A stretch of 64,000 bases of DNA from Fontibacillus phaseoli (GCF_003337355.1 NZ_QPJW01000007.1:124001-188000); one strand, 5' to 3'; shown: positions 34,726-44,881, counted from the stretch's first letter. Translations and numbers: made by a program. The notes: generated from the letters alone by a model not told the origin.

Positions 34726-35676
34726 TTATCCTTTTACCGAGCCGACGGTCAGACCCTGGACAAAATAACGCTGAAAGAATGGATAAGCCAGCACGATCGG
34801 AAGGGTGGCCAACACGACCATCGCCATTCTTACGGTTTCCGTCGGTAAACTTGCCGCGGCGTTGAAGGAACCGAGATTCTGGGCATTTTTGATCAAAAAG
34901 TCCATGTTTTTCTCGATCTTCATCAGCATGAACTGCAGCGGTGGCGTTAAATCCGGTTTGTTGTAATAGAGCAGCGCGTTAAACCAGTCGTTCCAATAGG
35001 CCAGGCAACTGAACAGCCCGATGGTGGCAATGCCCGGCAAGGACACGGGAAGCACAATTCTCATAAAAGTCCGGAATTCCCCCGCCCCGTCGATTTTGGC
35101 TGATTCTATGATTTCATCGGGAACCGTGGTTTGAAAAAACGTCCGCATGACGATGATCGAAAAAGCGCTTAAGGACAACGGAAGGATCAGGGACCAAATC
35201 GTATTTTGCAAATGCAGGAACTGAGTCATCACAATATAACCGGGAACCATACCCCCGGAAAACAGCATCGTAAAGAAGGCCAGAAAACTGAAAAAGCCGC
35301 GGAACTCAAAACTTTTTCTGGATACGGCATACGCATAGGTCGTCACCAGAATCAAGGTGAACAGCGTACCCGTTATAGTCACCAGCAACGTGACGCCGAA
35401 AGAAACAAGCAATTCGTGCCCGGTTTCGAATATGTAGCTGTAGGCAGCGGTACTGAATTGGCTGGGCCAAAGGCTGAAGCCTTCCAGCGCCAGCGTCTGT
35501 TCATCGGTCAAAGAGATGATAATCACGAATAAGAACGGAAAGACGCAAGAGAAAGAAAACAGTCCAATCACGATATTGAAAAATACGTTCCATGCCGGGG
35601 TAATTTCATTGTAATCCCGCTTTTTCTTCTTTCTCGGCTTCATCGGCATTTCTATTTGAACAGGTCTTGATGTCAT
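34726..35676 (-). CDS. ABC sugar permease, LplC/YtcP type (set 1)
   Basis: A 316-residue inner-membrane permease with six predicted helices and the EAA loop ESAKIDGAGEFRTFMRIVLPVSLPGIATIGLF that contacts the ATPase. It pairs with the LplB-type permease 17 nt upstream. No ATP-binding subunit is in the window, so a shared MsmX-type ATPase is inferred. It is a close paralogue of the permease at 55959-56876. Confidence 0.9.
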   Translation of the reverse strand: MTSRPVQIEMPMKPRKKKKRDYNEITPAWNVFFNIVIGLFSFSCVFPFLFVIIISLTDEQTLALEGFSLWPSQFSTAAYSYIFETGHELLVSFGVTLLVTITGTLFTLILVTTYAYAVSRKSFEFRGFFSFLAFFTMLFSGGMVPGYIVMTQFLHLQNTIWSLILPLSLSAFSIIVMRTFFQTTVPDEIIESAKIDGAGEFRTFMRIVLPVSLPGIATIGLFSCLAYWNDWFNALLYYNKPDLTPPLQFMLMKIEKNMDFLIKNAQNLGSFNAAASLPTETVRMAMVVLATLPIVLAYPFFQRYFVQGLTVGSVKG

Positions 35677-35693
35677 CTGCTAACCCCCCGGCT

Positions 35694-36623
35694 CTAAAAG
35701 ATCGCATGATCTTTTTCAATTTTTCTGACGATCGCATTGGCGACCAGTATGAGCACCAACCCGACCAGCGATTGATAAAGGCCCGCTGCGGTACTCATGC
35801 CGATGTCCCCCATATTGATCAAGCCGCGATATACGAAGGTATCGATGACATTGGTTACAGGGTATAAGGCACCCGCATCCTTCGGCAACTGGTAAAACAA
35901 TCCGAAATCGGAGCGGAAAATCCCGCCGATGGCGAGGATCGTCAAAATAATCATGAGCGGTTTAAGCAGCGGTACGGTAATGTAGCGGATCTGCTTCCAT
36001 TTGGTCGCCCCGTCGATGACGGCCGCTTCGTAGTAAGACTTGTCGATCCCGGTGATGGCGGCGAGATAAATAACGCTGTTATAGCCGACGCTCTTCCAGA
36101 TCCCGACGAATACGATGATGAACGGCCAGTATTTGGGTTCCGAATACCAACTGATCCGCTCCCCGCCGAAGAAGGTAATGATCTGGTTCAGCGTCCCTTT
36201 ATCCATGCTCAGAAAGGTGAACGCGAAATAACTAATAATGACCCAGGACAGGAAGTGCGGGAGAAACATCCCGGTTTGATACACCTTCGCCATCCGTTTG
36301 TTGACGAGTTCGCTTAAGAGAATCGCAAAGCCGACGGAAATGACCAGCCCGAGAAAAATGAGAACCAGGTTGTACAAGATCGTGTTTCTTGTGATCACGT
36401 AAGCATCGCTGGTCGTAAACAAATACTCGAAATTTTTGAGCCCTACCCACTTGCTGTTGAACACGCTGGCGAAAAATCCGTCACGGCTGATTCGGAAATC
36501 TTTAAATGCAAGGATTGAACCGAACATCGGCAAGTAGGCAAAAATAAGAAACCAGATGGTTCCTGGTATAACCATGATCAGCAGCGCCCGGTTGCGGACG
36601 ACCTTTTTCCAAAATGCTGCCAC
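35694..36623 (-). CDS. ABC sugar permease, LplB type (set 1)
   Basis: A 309-residue permease with six predicted helices and the EAA loop YEAAVIDGATKWKQIRYITVPLLKPLMIILTI. GTG 36623 follows AAAGGAGG. It is the first gene of the operon permease-permease-binding protein-GH85. It is highly similar to the LplB-type permease at 56899-57837 (NSKWVG-NF--LF-T-DAY-ITRNT-LYN in both). Confidence 0.9.
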   Translation of the reverse strand: MAAFWKKVVRNRALLIMVIPGTIWFLIFAYLPMFGSILAFKDFRISRDGFFASVFNSKWVGLKNFEYLFTTSDAYVITRNTILYNLVLIFLGLVISVGFAILLSELVNKRMAKVYQTGMFLPHFLSWVIISYFAFTFLSMDKGTLNQIITFFGGERISWYSEPKYWPFIIVFVGIWKSVGYNSVIYLAAITGIDKSYYEAAVIDGATKWKQIRYITVPLLKPLMIILTILAIGGIFRSDFGLFYQLPKDAGALYPVTNVIDTFVYRGLINMGDIGMSTAAGLYQSLVGLVLILVANAIVRKIEKDHAIF

Positions 36624-36848
36624 GATCCTTCCTCCTTTGCCTGCTGTACCCTATGGAGTTAAGCGTTTCCAAAGGATGTTGAATTGTTTGCTGATTACGC
36701 ATGTAACAGCTCCGTCATGGATCCCCTAAGACCAAAACAAAGCACCGGCGAAACAACCGCCTTTCCGTTACGTTTGCCCTTAACTAACTCTATTTTGCCA
36801 AGTAAGCGCTATCCTCAACAAGTTGAAAAACCCTAGAAATTCATGGAT

Positions 36849-36860
36849 AAATTAAAGAAC
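36849..36860 (-). promoter_or_regulatory. AAATTAAAG half-site upstream of permease operon 1
   Basis: AAATTAAAGAAC matches the half-site seen as pairs upstream of GH85 (2179), GH38 (47810) and the second binding protein (59521). Here the partner 21 bp away (36828-36839) is weak. The 225-nt leader down to the LplB start at 36623 holds no gene. Confidence 0.35.
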
Positions 36861-36873
36861 AGTCTAAAAAAAC

Positions 36874-36903
36874 AACAGGCCAACCCAAAAAGGTTGACCT
36901 GTC
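36874..36903 (-). terminator. Terminator of the first kinase-regulator operon
   Basis: A stem AGGTCAACC / GGTTGGCCT with a short T-rich loop; seven T follow on the minus strand (complement of 36867-36873). It lies 28 nt after the response regulator stop. Confidence 0.85.
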
Positions 36904-36930
36904 ATGAGGCTATCCCGGAAAAATTGCGAC

Positions 36931-38490
36931 TTATTTGTTGTACATATGGCGCAATTCCGTCGGCGAAACGCCGGCATACTTTTTGAACTGCCGGTAGAAA
37001 TAAGAGGTGTCCAGGTAGCCAACGCCAAGCGCGATTTCCGTAGTTTTACGGTCCGTGTTTATCAAAAGCTGGGTCGCTTTTTCAATCCGGTACTGGTTTA
37101 CGTAATCCGAAAAGCTGTTTCCGACCTCCTGCTGGAACAGTTGTCCCAAATAATTCGGGTGCAAACCGGCCTTTTGGCTTAAGGTCTTTAAAGACAGCTC
37201 TTCCGCGTAATGCCGGTGTACCTGCTCAACCAGAAATGCTACATGCGGACTGAAGTCTTCACGGCCGGTCTCTTGCTTCTCCAGACTTCTCCGGACAACA
37301 GAGGTTACATGCCGGACTAGGGCAGGCAGCGTGCTGATTCTCCCAATCGGTGCAAACACCTCGCTATAATCGGGATTGTCTTCCCTTTCTTTGACGGCGA
37401 GCATGAGTTGAAGGCCCGTGTTGACGCAGGATTCCCGCGGCGTTAGGTGCTCCCGGGATGCGCTCCGCAGAACCTGTTCGATAAACGGTTCCACAGCCTC
37501 GATCCTGCCTTCAATCAATAGCTCGACGTAATGATCGTTATCCCACTCCATAGACGGTAATTCGATATCCTCCGGCTTCGTTAATGCGGTAAACCTGATG
37601 CGTTCCTCCCCGGAAATCAGATACCGGTGGAATACTGCTTTTGCAAGTCCGTAGCTGTTTTGGACACCCTTGGAATCACATCCCGCTCCGCCTTCCGAGA
37701 TCCAGAAGCTTCCCTCCGAGCCGTTTTGCACGTCCTCGGCGGCCAAAAGCAACTGACGCTGCGCTGCGGAAACGTCCCTTTGCCCCCGGAAAGCATACAG
37801 GATGACCAAATCCCCGTCCGGATCCATGAAGCTGATGACTTCCGTTTCTGCCGGCTTCGACTGCTCGACCGCCTTAGCCAGTTCCCTGCATTTCTCCCCC
37901 ATTTCGTTCCTGAAGGATTCCGGCGCATCCTGATATCCACCCGGAATCGGCCTTACGACGAATAGCTGGTACAAACCGCAGTTCAGCGGCAGGCCCAACA
38001 ATTCGGCGCGGTGCTTGAACTCCTGGCTTTCAATCTCCCCGCTGACCCAACGCTGCAATATGTTGCTGCGCAGCACTTCCCAATCCTCTTCAAAATGGAC
38101 CTGCTGCAGCTCCTCCCGGTCCCAATCCCCGCGGATATGGCGGATCGTGAATTCCAGTTCCTCCAGGTTAATCGGTTTCAGGATATAATTTTCAATCCCC
38201 AGCGTAATCCCGGCTTTGACGTATTCGAATTCCTCATACCCGCTCAGCACCACGAACTTGATCTTCAACCCGGCCTCCTTAATTTTCCTGATTAATTCGA
38301 GCCCATTCATTCGCGGCATCATGATGTCGGTAACCAATAGGTCCACGGTTTCCTCCCGAATCATCTCCAGAGCGCTCAATCCGTCATTCGCCGTCCCGGC
38401 AATCTCGATGCCGTATTTGCTCCAGTTGAGTATCGAGCTTAACCCTTGAGCGATCAACGGCTCGTCATCCACGAACAACACCTTTTTCAT
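36931..38490 (-). CDS. YesN-type response regulator with AraC output (set 1)
   Basis: A 519-residue regulator. The receiver domain has acidic pocket residues Asp8-Asp9, phospho-acceptor Asp55 in LLVTDIMMP and conserved Lys107 in YILKPIN. A middle region of unknown fold follows, then a C-terminal AraC double HTH (about residues 415-519; LSLKTLSQKAGLHPNYLGQLFQQEVG and KTTEIALGVGYLDTSYFYRQFKKYAGVSPTELR). ATG 38490 shares its A with the kinase stop (TGATG), so the pair is translationally coupled. It is expected to activate the adjacent transport and glycosidase genes. Confidence 0.92.
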   Translation of the reverse strand: MKKVLFVDDEPLIAQGLSSILNWSKYGIEIAGTANDGLSALEMIREETVDLLVTDIMMPRMNGLELIRKIKEAGLKIKFVVLSGYEEFEYVKAGITLGIENYILKPINLEELEFTIRHIRGDWDREELQQVHFEEDWEVLRSNILQRWVSGEIESQEFKHRAELLGLPLNCGLYQLFVVRPIPGGYQDAPESFRNEMGEKCRELAKAVEQSKPAETEVISFMDPDGDLVILYAFRGQRDVSAAQRQLLLAAEDVQNGSEGSFWISEGGAGCDSKGVQNSYGLAKAVFHRYLISGEERIRFTALTKPEDIELPSMEWDNDHYVELLIEGRIEAVEPFIEQVLRSASREHLTPRESCVNTGLQLMLAVKEREDNPDYSEVFAPIGRISTLPALVRHVTSVVRRSLEKQETGREDFSPHVAFLVEQVHRHYAEELSLKTLSQKAGLHPNYLGQLFQQEVGNSFSDYVNQYRIEKATQLLINTDRKTTEIALGVGYLDTSYFYRQFKKYAGVSPTELRHMYNK

Positions 38491-40337
38491 CACATGAATC
38501 CCTCCCTCAGAAGCGGTATTTCGATGCGGACGGTCGTACCTTTCCCTTCTTGGCTGCACACGGCGACTCCGTACTCGTCTCCATAGTTCATACGTATTCT
38601 TTCATGGACATTGATCAGACCGATCGATGAACCTGAGCCCCCGGCAGACTGGGGAGAAGGCGAAGCCGACAGCATCCGGTTGATTTCCTTCAGTCTTTCC
38701 GCCGGGATGCCCTTCCCGTTATCCGCTACCGTAATCGCGATCCGGTCATTGTCCTGCACGGTATGGAGCGATATTTCGTTATCGCTGTCCAGCGACCGAA
38801 AGCCGTGAACGATATAATTTTCCACGATAGGCTGGATGAGCAGCTTAATGATGCGGCAATTCCCGATCTCGCCGTCCGTGCCGATTTCCACGCTCAGGCG
38901 GCCTTCATAGCGGATCCGGAACAGGTCCAGATAAATGGAGCACAGTTCGATCTCTTCCTGGACCGTAACTACCGTATCCTTTTTGACCATGCTTCGGAAC
39001 ATGACGGAAAGGCTGTAAATCATTTGCCCCACATCCTTGGCCCCGGAGGAATAGGCCTTCATCCGGATCGATTCCAGCGTGTTATACAAGAAATGGGGAT
39101 GAATTTGCGATTGCAGCGCGACTAATTCGGCATGCTTCTGCCTGATCTCCGATGTGTACATTTTGTCGATGTACAGCTCCAGACGTTCGCACATATCGTT
39201 GACCCGCTCGGAGATCTGCTGAAGCTCATCTTCGCCCGGCATCTGTATCCGGATGGATAAGTCCCCTTCCCCGATTCGGCTCATCGAGCGGATGATCCGC
39301 TGGATTTTCTTGGAGTATTTTCGCATAACCGTACTCGTAATGACAAAGCTGGCCGCGATAAACAGGAGGGTGCCGATCACCAGGCTGTTCCTCAGGCGCA
39401 CCGTGCTGTCGTGAATCGAAGATTTGGACACGATCCCGACGACCGACAATTCCGCGTTCCCGACGCTCAGCACATTCACCTTGGACATCTCGTCCAGTTC
39501 AACCCATTTCCCCGTATTATCCAGCTCCATCCGGTACGGATACGTCTGCCCGAAGTACCCTCCCGCTCCATGGGAGTCGTAAATGACCGTTCCCTGGGAA
39601 CTCATCACCAGAATCCGTCCGCGGATTTCCGGCGTCCTTGTACTCAGCCAGGCGGATAGCTGTTTCGTATCGAACTCCACCATCATCATCCCCATCTTTT
39701 CCAGCGTCCAGGGATCCTGAAGCTCGCGGGTATAGGAGTAGACCCCCGCCTGGGCCGAATCGGCGGAATCCCAAAACCGGGCATCCTGATGAATCGTATC
39801 CCAGGCATAGATTTTGCGGCGGACGAACCAGGATTCCCACTCGGCTTTGGAACCGGTTTCATATTTGAGCTGCTGACTTACCGGCCGGATTTGCATGTAG
39901 AAATCTTTCGGATAGCTGTATATCGTAACCCCCGTAGCCCCCGGATTTTGTTCCAGATAGGATTTCAGGAGCGAACTGAACGATCGGATTCGTTGTTCGC
40001 CGGGCCTGCTGAACAAATTCAGACGATGGCTTAAATAGCTTTCATACCGGTTATTCAAAAAATAGACCAAATCGTCGCTGAGCGCCGCGTCGCCGTAAAT
40101 TTGCTGCACCGTGTTCTGAATGTTCTCGTACTGCCGGTTCAAATATATGCTCAAAACGTGCGCAGTTTTTAAATTAGCGTCGGTCTCTTCGCGGATAATC
40201 CGCTGCACTTGGTACTCATAAACCATGACCGCCGCGATCAGAAACAAAATCATCATGATGGCGGAATAGAGCAGAATGATCTTGTTAAACATTTTCCGTT
40301 TCAAGTGATTGAGGTAAAAACGGCGAATTTTGTTCAA
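38490..40337 (-). CDS. YesM-type sensor histidine kinase (set 1)
   Basis: A 615-residue membrane kinase. TM1 lies at about residues 18-43 and an extracellular sensor region at about 44-295. TM2 follows at about 300-322, then a HAMP domain, the His_kinase region with phospho-acceptor in QSQIHPHFLYNTLESIRMKA, and an HATPase domain with NYIVHGF and TVADNGKGIP. The start is a TTG (40337) with AGGAAG about 10 nt upstream. It probably senses a product of N-glycan cleavage outside the cell and phosphorylates the coupled regulator. Confidence 0.9.
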   Translation of the reverse strand: MNKIRRFYLNHLKRKMFNKIILLYSAIMMILFLIAAVMVYEYQVQRIIREETDANLKTAHVLSIYLNRQYENIQNTVQQIYGDAALSDDLVYFLNNRYESYLSHRLNLFSRPGEQRIRSFSSLLKSYLEQNPGATGVTIYSYPKDFYMQIRPVSQQLKYETGSKAEWESWFVRRKIYAWDTIHQDARFWDSADSAQAGVYSYTRELQDPWTLEKMGMMMVEFDTKQLSAWLSTRTPEIRGRILVMSSQGTVIYDSHGAGGYFGQTYPYRMELDNTGKWVELDEMSKVNVLSVGNAELSVVGIVSKSSIHDSTVRLRNSLVIGTLLFIAASFVITSTVMRKYSKKIQRIIRSMSRIGEGDLSIRIQMPGEDELQQISERVNDMCERLELYIDKMYTSEIRQKHAELVALQSQIHPHFLYNTLESIRMKAYSSGAKDVGQMIYSLSVMFRSMVKKDTVVTVQEEIELCSIYLDLFRIRYEGRLSVEIGTDGEIGNCRIIKLLIQPIVENYIVHGFRSLDSDNEISLHTVQDNDRIAITVADNGKGIPAERLKEINRMLSASPSPQSAGGSGSSIGLINVHERIRMNYGDEYGVAVCSQEGKGTTVRIEIPLLREGFM

Positions 40338-40448
40338 AGCGGGACACTTCCTGTCCTGTCGATTTTGGGTTCGCGTTTCAGTGTATCACCGCCGCCCCCT
40401 AAGCTGCAATCCGTATTTTCCGAAAGCAAGCACCGATTATTTTTGTGT

Positions 40449-40477
40449 TTGAATTCTGCCATCGCTCTGATTATAAT
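40449..40477 (+). promoter_or_regulatory. Sigma-A promoter of the first GH38 gene
   Basis: TTGAAT at 40449-40454, a 17-nt spacer and TATAAT at 40472-40477, pointing to the GH38 gene at 40593. No AAATTAAAG half-site is seen here, so basal expression may not need the regulators. Confidence 0.75.
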
Positions 40478-40592
40478 AGACCATGATCCCCTACGATCAC
40501 CGCAAAACAACACTTTGGAAGTCGTGTTCGGACTTCGCCTTCCTTTTTTTCTCCACGTTTGCCCCTAAGATTCCAAAGGGGGTTCTTTCCTG

Positions 40593-43500
40593 ATGTTTCT
40601 CACGCAGAACAAACTGCAAGCACGCATAAACGAATTATCCGCCTACCGGTACCGCGATAGCAGACCTATCCCGTTCTTTCACAGTCTGGAAGACGTTCGA
40701 CAAGAAATTAACCCCTCCCTGCCCGAAGTCTCGGAGAGCTGGAGCAGAATGCGCACGGGCGATACCTGGAGCGGCCGTGATTTATACCTGTGGCTGTCTG
40801 CCGAAGCGGACATTCCAAAGTCGTGGGCCGGACAGAAAATTCTGGGCCGCTTTGATTTCGGCGAAACCGGAGCGGGCAACAATTCCGGCTTTGAATCGCT
40901 GTTTTATTTGCACGGCCAGCCTTATCAGGGCGTCGATTCCAATCATAAAGAAGTGTTTCTGCCGGACAGTCTGGCCGGAACCACGCAGCAGCTTCTGTTC
41001 CGGCTGTGGTCCGGTTTGGAAGGCGGCGGACAACCGCGAAACCAGACCCACGGCATCAAGCTGGCCGAGTTGTGCTGGCTGGATGAGGCCGTCGACGATT
41101 ATTACTACACCGCCCTGGCGATCTCGGAAACGGTAAATGCCCTGGACGAAAATTTGCCCGAGCGCGCGAAGCTGCTGCAATACGCCGACCAGTCCCTGGC
41201 TTTGATCGACTGGCGGGTGCCGGGTTCGGACGACTTTTACTCCTCGGTCCATGCGGCCCGGGATTTTCTCAATGAACAAATCGAGAGAATGGATAAATCG
41301 TCTCTCGTCAATATCACCTGCATCGGGCACACCCATATCGATGTGGCCTGGCTGTGGAGACTGAAGCATACTCGGGAGAAATGCGCCCGCTCGTTTTCCA
41401 CCGTCATGAGACTGATGGAAATGTATCCCGAGTACACCTTTTTGCAAACCCAGCCTCAGCTCTATGATTACGTGAAAGAAGATTATCCGGAGCTGTATGA
41501 GGCGATCCGGGAACGGATAGCGGAAGGCCGCTGGGAAGCCGGGGGCGGCATGTGGCTGGAAGCCGACTGCAACCTGACCTCCGGCGAGTCGCTGGTACGC
41601 CAACTGCTTGTCGGGACCCGCTTTTTCAAGGAGGAGTTCGGAGCGGACTGCGACTATTTGTGGCTTCCCGACGTGTTCGGCTACAGCTGGTCTCTCCCGC
41701 AGATTTTGAAAAAATCGGGCATCCATACGTTCATGACCACGAAAATCAGTTGGAACCAGTACAACCGGATGCCGCATGATACGTTTAAATGGCGCGGGAT
41801 CGACGGAACCGAAATTTTGACCCATTTCATTACCACTACCGAGCCTTGGTCGCAGCCGGGGTCCTGGTTCTATACGTATAACGGGCAAATCATCCCGAAA
41901 ACGGTGAAGGGAAGCTGGGAGGCCTACCGGGATAAAGAGCTGAACCAGGAACTCCTGCTCTCTTACGGCTATGGAGACGGGGGCGGCGGGGTCAACCGTG
42001 ACATGCTGGAAATGCGCCGCCGGCTTGACAAGCTGCCGGGGCTTCCTAATCTGAGCACCGGCACGGCCGGAGACTACTTCCGCAAGCTCGGCGAGACGGT
42101 AAGCCAAACCGACAGCTACGTCCATACCTGGGACGGCGAGCTGTATCTGGAATATCACCGGGGCACCTACACGAGTCAGGCGCATAACAAGCGGATGAAC
42201 CGCAAGCTGGAACTGCTCTACCGCGAAGCGGAGTGGTTGAACGTAATGCACATCGTAACGGAAGGCGACTGGTCCCTGTATCCCGCCGCGAAGCTTAATG
42301 ACGGCTGGAAGATCATTCTGCGCAACCAGTTCCATGACATTATCCCCGGCTCTTCCATCCGGGAAGTGTATGAGGACAGCAAAGTCGAATACGAGCAAGC
42401 CAAGCAGCTTGCCATGCAGACGGTGGAGGATGCGGTTCAAGCTGTCGCGATGCAGGAAAATGGCGACGCTCAAGCCTTCACGGTTTGGAATTCTTCGCCG
42501 TGGACGGAAACAAGACTGGCGGAAATTCCGGTTCGGCCGGGGCTGGAAACCGGCGTCTGGAGCGACGCGTCCGGCAACCGTCTCGCGGTACAACGCGGCG
42601 ATGGAGTCTGGATCGTGGAAGTGCCGGACGTTCCTTCTCTCGGCTATGCCGTGATCGCCTTTGAATCTGCAGCTCCACAGGCTGCGGAACAGAATTCGCC
42701 GTTCATCCACCGGGAACACGGGCTCACCACCCCATTCTATGAGCTGGAATGGAATGAACAGGGCCAGTTGACCCGGCTATACGACCGGGAAGAACAAAGG
42801 GAAGTGCTGGCCGAAGGCAAGCGGGGCAATCTGTTCCAATTGTTCGAGGATAAACCGCTCGCTCATGAAGCCTGGGATATCGATATTTTTTACCAGCAAA
42901 AATCAAGGGAACTCGGAGACCTCCAAGCCTGTAAACTGGTGGAATCCGGCCCGATCCGTGCGGTAATTCATTTTAGCTGGTGCTACGGGCAGTCGAAAAT
43001 CGAACAGGACATGATCCTGTACGCCGGAAGCCGCGTGATCGACTTCGTGACGGAAGCCGACTGGCATGAACGCCAACAGCTGCTTAAAGTAGCCTTCCCC
43101 GTCAATGTCCGCGCTACGGAAGCCACGTTCGACGTGCAGTTCGGCAACGTCAAGCGTCCGACCCATTGGAACACCAGCTGGGATGCGGCCCGTTTCGAAA
43201 CCGTAGGCCACCAGTGGGCCGATCTGTCCGACAAAGGCTATGGCGTCAGCCTGATGAACGATTGCAAATACGGCTACGACATCAAAGATAACGTACTCCG
43301 TCTTTCGTTAATCAAATGCGCGACGCATCCGGATACCGAAGCGGATCAAGGCTACCATCGGTTCACCTACTCCCTGTTCCCGCATCAAGGAGACTGGCTA
43401 CAGGGCGGTACCGTGCGGGAAGCGTGGGTATTGAACAATCCGCTGCGCCTCTCCCTTGGGGCCGCTCAAGGCACGGCCAGCTCGCTGTTTAAATTGTCCG

Positions 43501-43742
43501 GCCGTACGGCCATGATCTCGGCTGTCAAAAAAGCCGAGGACCGGGATACCGTGATCGTCCGTGTCCACGACTATTCCGGCAGCCGCAAGGCGCTGGAACT
43601 GGACAGCGACCAAAGAATCGTTGCCTGGAGAGAGTGCAACTTGATGGAACAATCCGAGGAGCCATGGACCGCCTCTGCGGGTATTTCCTTCGTACTGAAC
43701 CCGTATGAAATCAAGACATTCGAGATCGAATTGAAGGCTTGA
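40593..43742 (+). CDS. GH38 alpha-mannosidase (class with N-terminal beta domain)
   Basis: A 1049-residue cytosolic enzyme. An N-terminal beta region of about 230 residues precedes the GH38 catalytic domain. Zinc ligands are His248 and Asp250 in HTHIDVAWLW, and the nucleophile is Asp360 in LPDVFGYSWSLPQIL. Downstream are NQFHDIIPGSSI and a long C-terminal beta region. It hydrolyses alpha-linked mannose with retention; linkage preference cannot be read from sequence. It is paralogous to the gene at 50513-53629, not to the shorter one at 44957. It is divergent from the kinase gene, under its own sigma-A promoter, and followed by a strong terminator. There is no signal peptide. Confidence 0.93.
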   Translation: MFLTQNKLQARINELSAYRYRDSRPIPFFHSLEDVRQEINPSLPEVSESWSRMRTGDTWSGRDLYLWLSAEADIPKSWAGQKILGRFDFGETGAGNNSGFESLFYLHGQPYQGVDSNHKEVFLPDSLAGTTQQLLFRLWSGLEGGGQPRNQTHGIKLAELCWLDEAVDDYYYTALAISETVNALDENLPERAKLLQYADQSLALIDWRVPGSDDFYSSVHAARDFLNEQIERMDKSSLVNITCIGHTHIDVAWLWRLKHTREKCARSFSTVMRLMEMYPEYTFLQTQPQLYDYVKEDYPELYEAIRERIAEGRWEAGGGMWLEADCNLTSGESLVRQLLVGTRFFKEEFGADCDYLWLPDVFGYSWSLPQILKKSGIHTFMTTKISWNQYNRMPHDTFKWRGIDGTEILTHFITTTEPWSQPGSWFYTYNGQIIPKTVKGSWEAYRDKELNQELLLSYGYGDGGGGVNRDMLEMRRRLDKLPGLPNLSTGTAGDYFRKLGETVSQTDSYVHTWDGELYLEYHRGTYTSQAHNKRMNRKLELLYREAEWLNVMHIVTEGDWSLYPAAKLNDGWKIILRNQFHDIIPGSSIREVYEDSKVEYEQAKQLAMQTVEDAVQAVAMQENGDAQAFTVWNSSPWTETRLAEIPVRPGLETGVWSDASGNRLAVQRGDGVWIVEVPDVPSLGYAVIAFESAAPQAAEQNSPFIHREHGLTTPFYELEWNEQGQLTRLYDREEQREVLAEGKRGNLFQLFEDKPLAHEAWDIDIFYQQKSRELGDLQACKLVESGPIRAVIHFSWCYGQSKIEQDMILYAGSRVIDFVTEADWHERQQLLKVAFPVNVRATEATFDVQFGNVKRPTHWNTSWDAARFETVGHQWADLSDKGYGVSLMNDCKYGYDIKDNVLRLSLIKCATHPDTEADQGYHRFTYSLFPHQGDWLQGGTVREAWVLNNPLRLSLGAAQGTASSLFKLSGRTAMISAVKKAEDRDTVIVRVHDYSGSRKALELDSDQRIVAWRECNLMEQSEEPWTASAGISFVLNPYEIKTFEIELKA

Positions 43743-43760
43743 GTACACATAAATGATGTA

Positions 43761-43790
43761 CAAAAAATCCCCCTCATCAGGGGATTTTTT
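43761..43790 (+). terminator. Terminator of the first GH38 gene
   Basis: A stem AAAAAATCCCC / GGGGATTTTTT with a short loop, ending in T6 on the plus strand, 19 nt after the stop codon. Confidence 0.88.
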
Positions 43791-43897
43791 ATTTTTCTGC
43801 AAGACTTGGCTTGACAATAAAAAGAATGAACAATAAACTGGAAAACAAATAAACATTTTTGTTTTCTGTGTTTTCCAAGAAGGAGGAGAGTTTCGAT

Positions 43898-44329
43898 ATG
43901 CGCCTGAGCTTAAAAAGTTTAATGGTTGTAACCGATGTCGGATTCATCATTTACTGGGCGATAACCTTTTTAGAATGGATTCCCAAAACCTATGCTTACC
44001 AGGACTATAGCAATCCGCTGCTTGTCTCGTGGAACATGTCGTTTTTGCCGCTTGACCTGTTCATTTCGGGGACGGGCCTGATGGCGATTGCCTTATCCGC
44101 AAAGAGGAATCCCTTGTGGAAGCCGTTAGCTCTTATATCCATGGTTTTAACTTTCTGCTCCGGGCTTCAGGCCATCGCCTTCTGGAGCATCCGGCTTGAT
44201 TTCGATCTCTTATGGTGGATTCCTAACCTGTTTCTGATGCTGTATCCGCTATTCTTCATCCCGGGGTTGCTCCAACGGGAAGGAGGCAGCGGACGTGAGA
44301 ACAAAAATTATGGAAGCGGCAAAAACTGA
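43898..44329 (+). CDS. Four-helix membrane protein (DUF5360/YvaD-like)
   Basis: A 143-residue protein with four hydrophobic helices (MVVTDVGFIIYWAITFL; LDLFISGTGLMAIALSA; LALISMVLTFCSGLQAIAFW; LLWWIPNLFLMLYPLFFI). It resembles the small B. subtilis YvaD family, which also neighbours a TetR regulator; function is unknown. ATG 43898 has GGAGGAGAG at good spacing, so the longer frame from 43859 is rejected. It overlaps the TetR gene by 35 nt. Confidence 0.7.
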   Translation: MRLSLKSLMVVTDVGFIIYWAITFLEWIPKTYAYQDYSNPLLVSWNMSFLPLDLFISGTGLMAIALSAKRNPLWKPLALISMVLTFCSGLQAIAFWSIRLDFDLLWWIPNLFLMLYPLFFIPGLLQREGGSGRENKNYGSGKN

Positions 44330-44849
44330 ATTCGCCTACCGGGGCCTGAAGTTCTCGATTCGCGATATCACGGCGCAGCTTGGAATCAGCTCGAAGACGC
44401 TGTACCAATACTTTGCTTCAAAAGAGGAACTGGTCACCGCCCTAACCCTGGATGCGATTGATGAAATGAAACAAACGGAAGCGTCGATACTGAAAAATCC
44501 GTCCCTCTCTTTACAAGAAAAGATACGGGAAGCGCTGGTGGTGCTCCCGAGCGCCATCATGATTAAAGATCTGCGTCTTCTGGATGATTTGCGGCGCAGC
44601 TACCCTCAGGCGTGGAGCCACGCTGAGAAATATATCCGTGAAAGCTGGAGCGGTGTCGGGAAGCTGGTAAAGGAAGGGATTCGGCAGGGCATAGTCCGCG
44701 AATTTGATTTCGATCTGTTCATACAGATGTATGTCGGTTCGTTATATGGAATGATGGAGACGCGGGGAAATGGGGTGCCTTCCGCCGAAGACATCGGCCG
44801 TATGGTCGATATTTTGCTGCACGGAATCTATATCGGGAAGGAAAAATGA
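44295..44849 (+). CDS. TetR family transcriptional regulator
   Basis: A 184-residue regulator. An N-terminal HTH (KIMEAAKTEFAYRGLKFSIRDITAQLGISSKTLYQYFASKEELV, residues 4-47) precedes a helical ligand domain. GTG 44295 lies 8 nt after AAGGAGG inside the preceding membrane-protein gene, so the two are translationally coupled. It likely represses its own operon. It has no visible link to N-glycan use and may be an unrelated insertion between the mannosidase genes. Confidence 0.86.
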   Translation: MRTKIMEAAKTEFAYRGLKFSIRDITAQLGISSKTLYQYFASKEELVTALTLDAIDEMKQTEASILKNPSLSLQEKIREALVVLPSAIMIKDLRLLDDLRRSYPQAWSHAEKYIRESWSGVGKLVKEGIRQGIVREFDFDLFIQMYVGSLYGMMETRGNGVPSAEDIGRMVDILLHGIYIGKEK

Positions 44850-44881
44850 AACGATCAGATTAACCCGGGTATCATAAAAAG

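Noticed and set aside
40782..42719. A 645-codon open frame on the minus strand opposite GH38
   Set aside because: It is antisense to conserved catalytic motifs of the mannosidase, and its composition is rich in His/Arg/Gln as in shadow frames.
43859..43897. Longer start for the four-helix membrane protein
   Set aside because: The GGAGGAG site lies inside this extension and fits ATG 43898.
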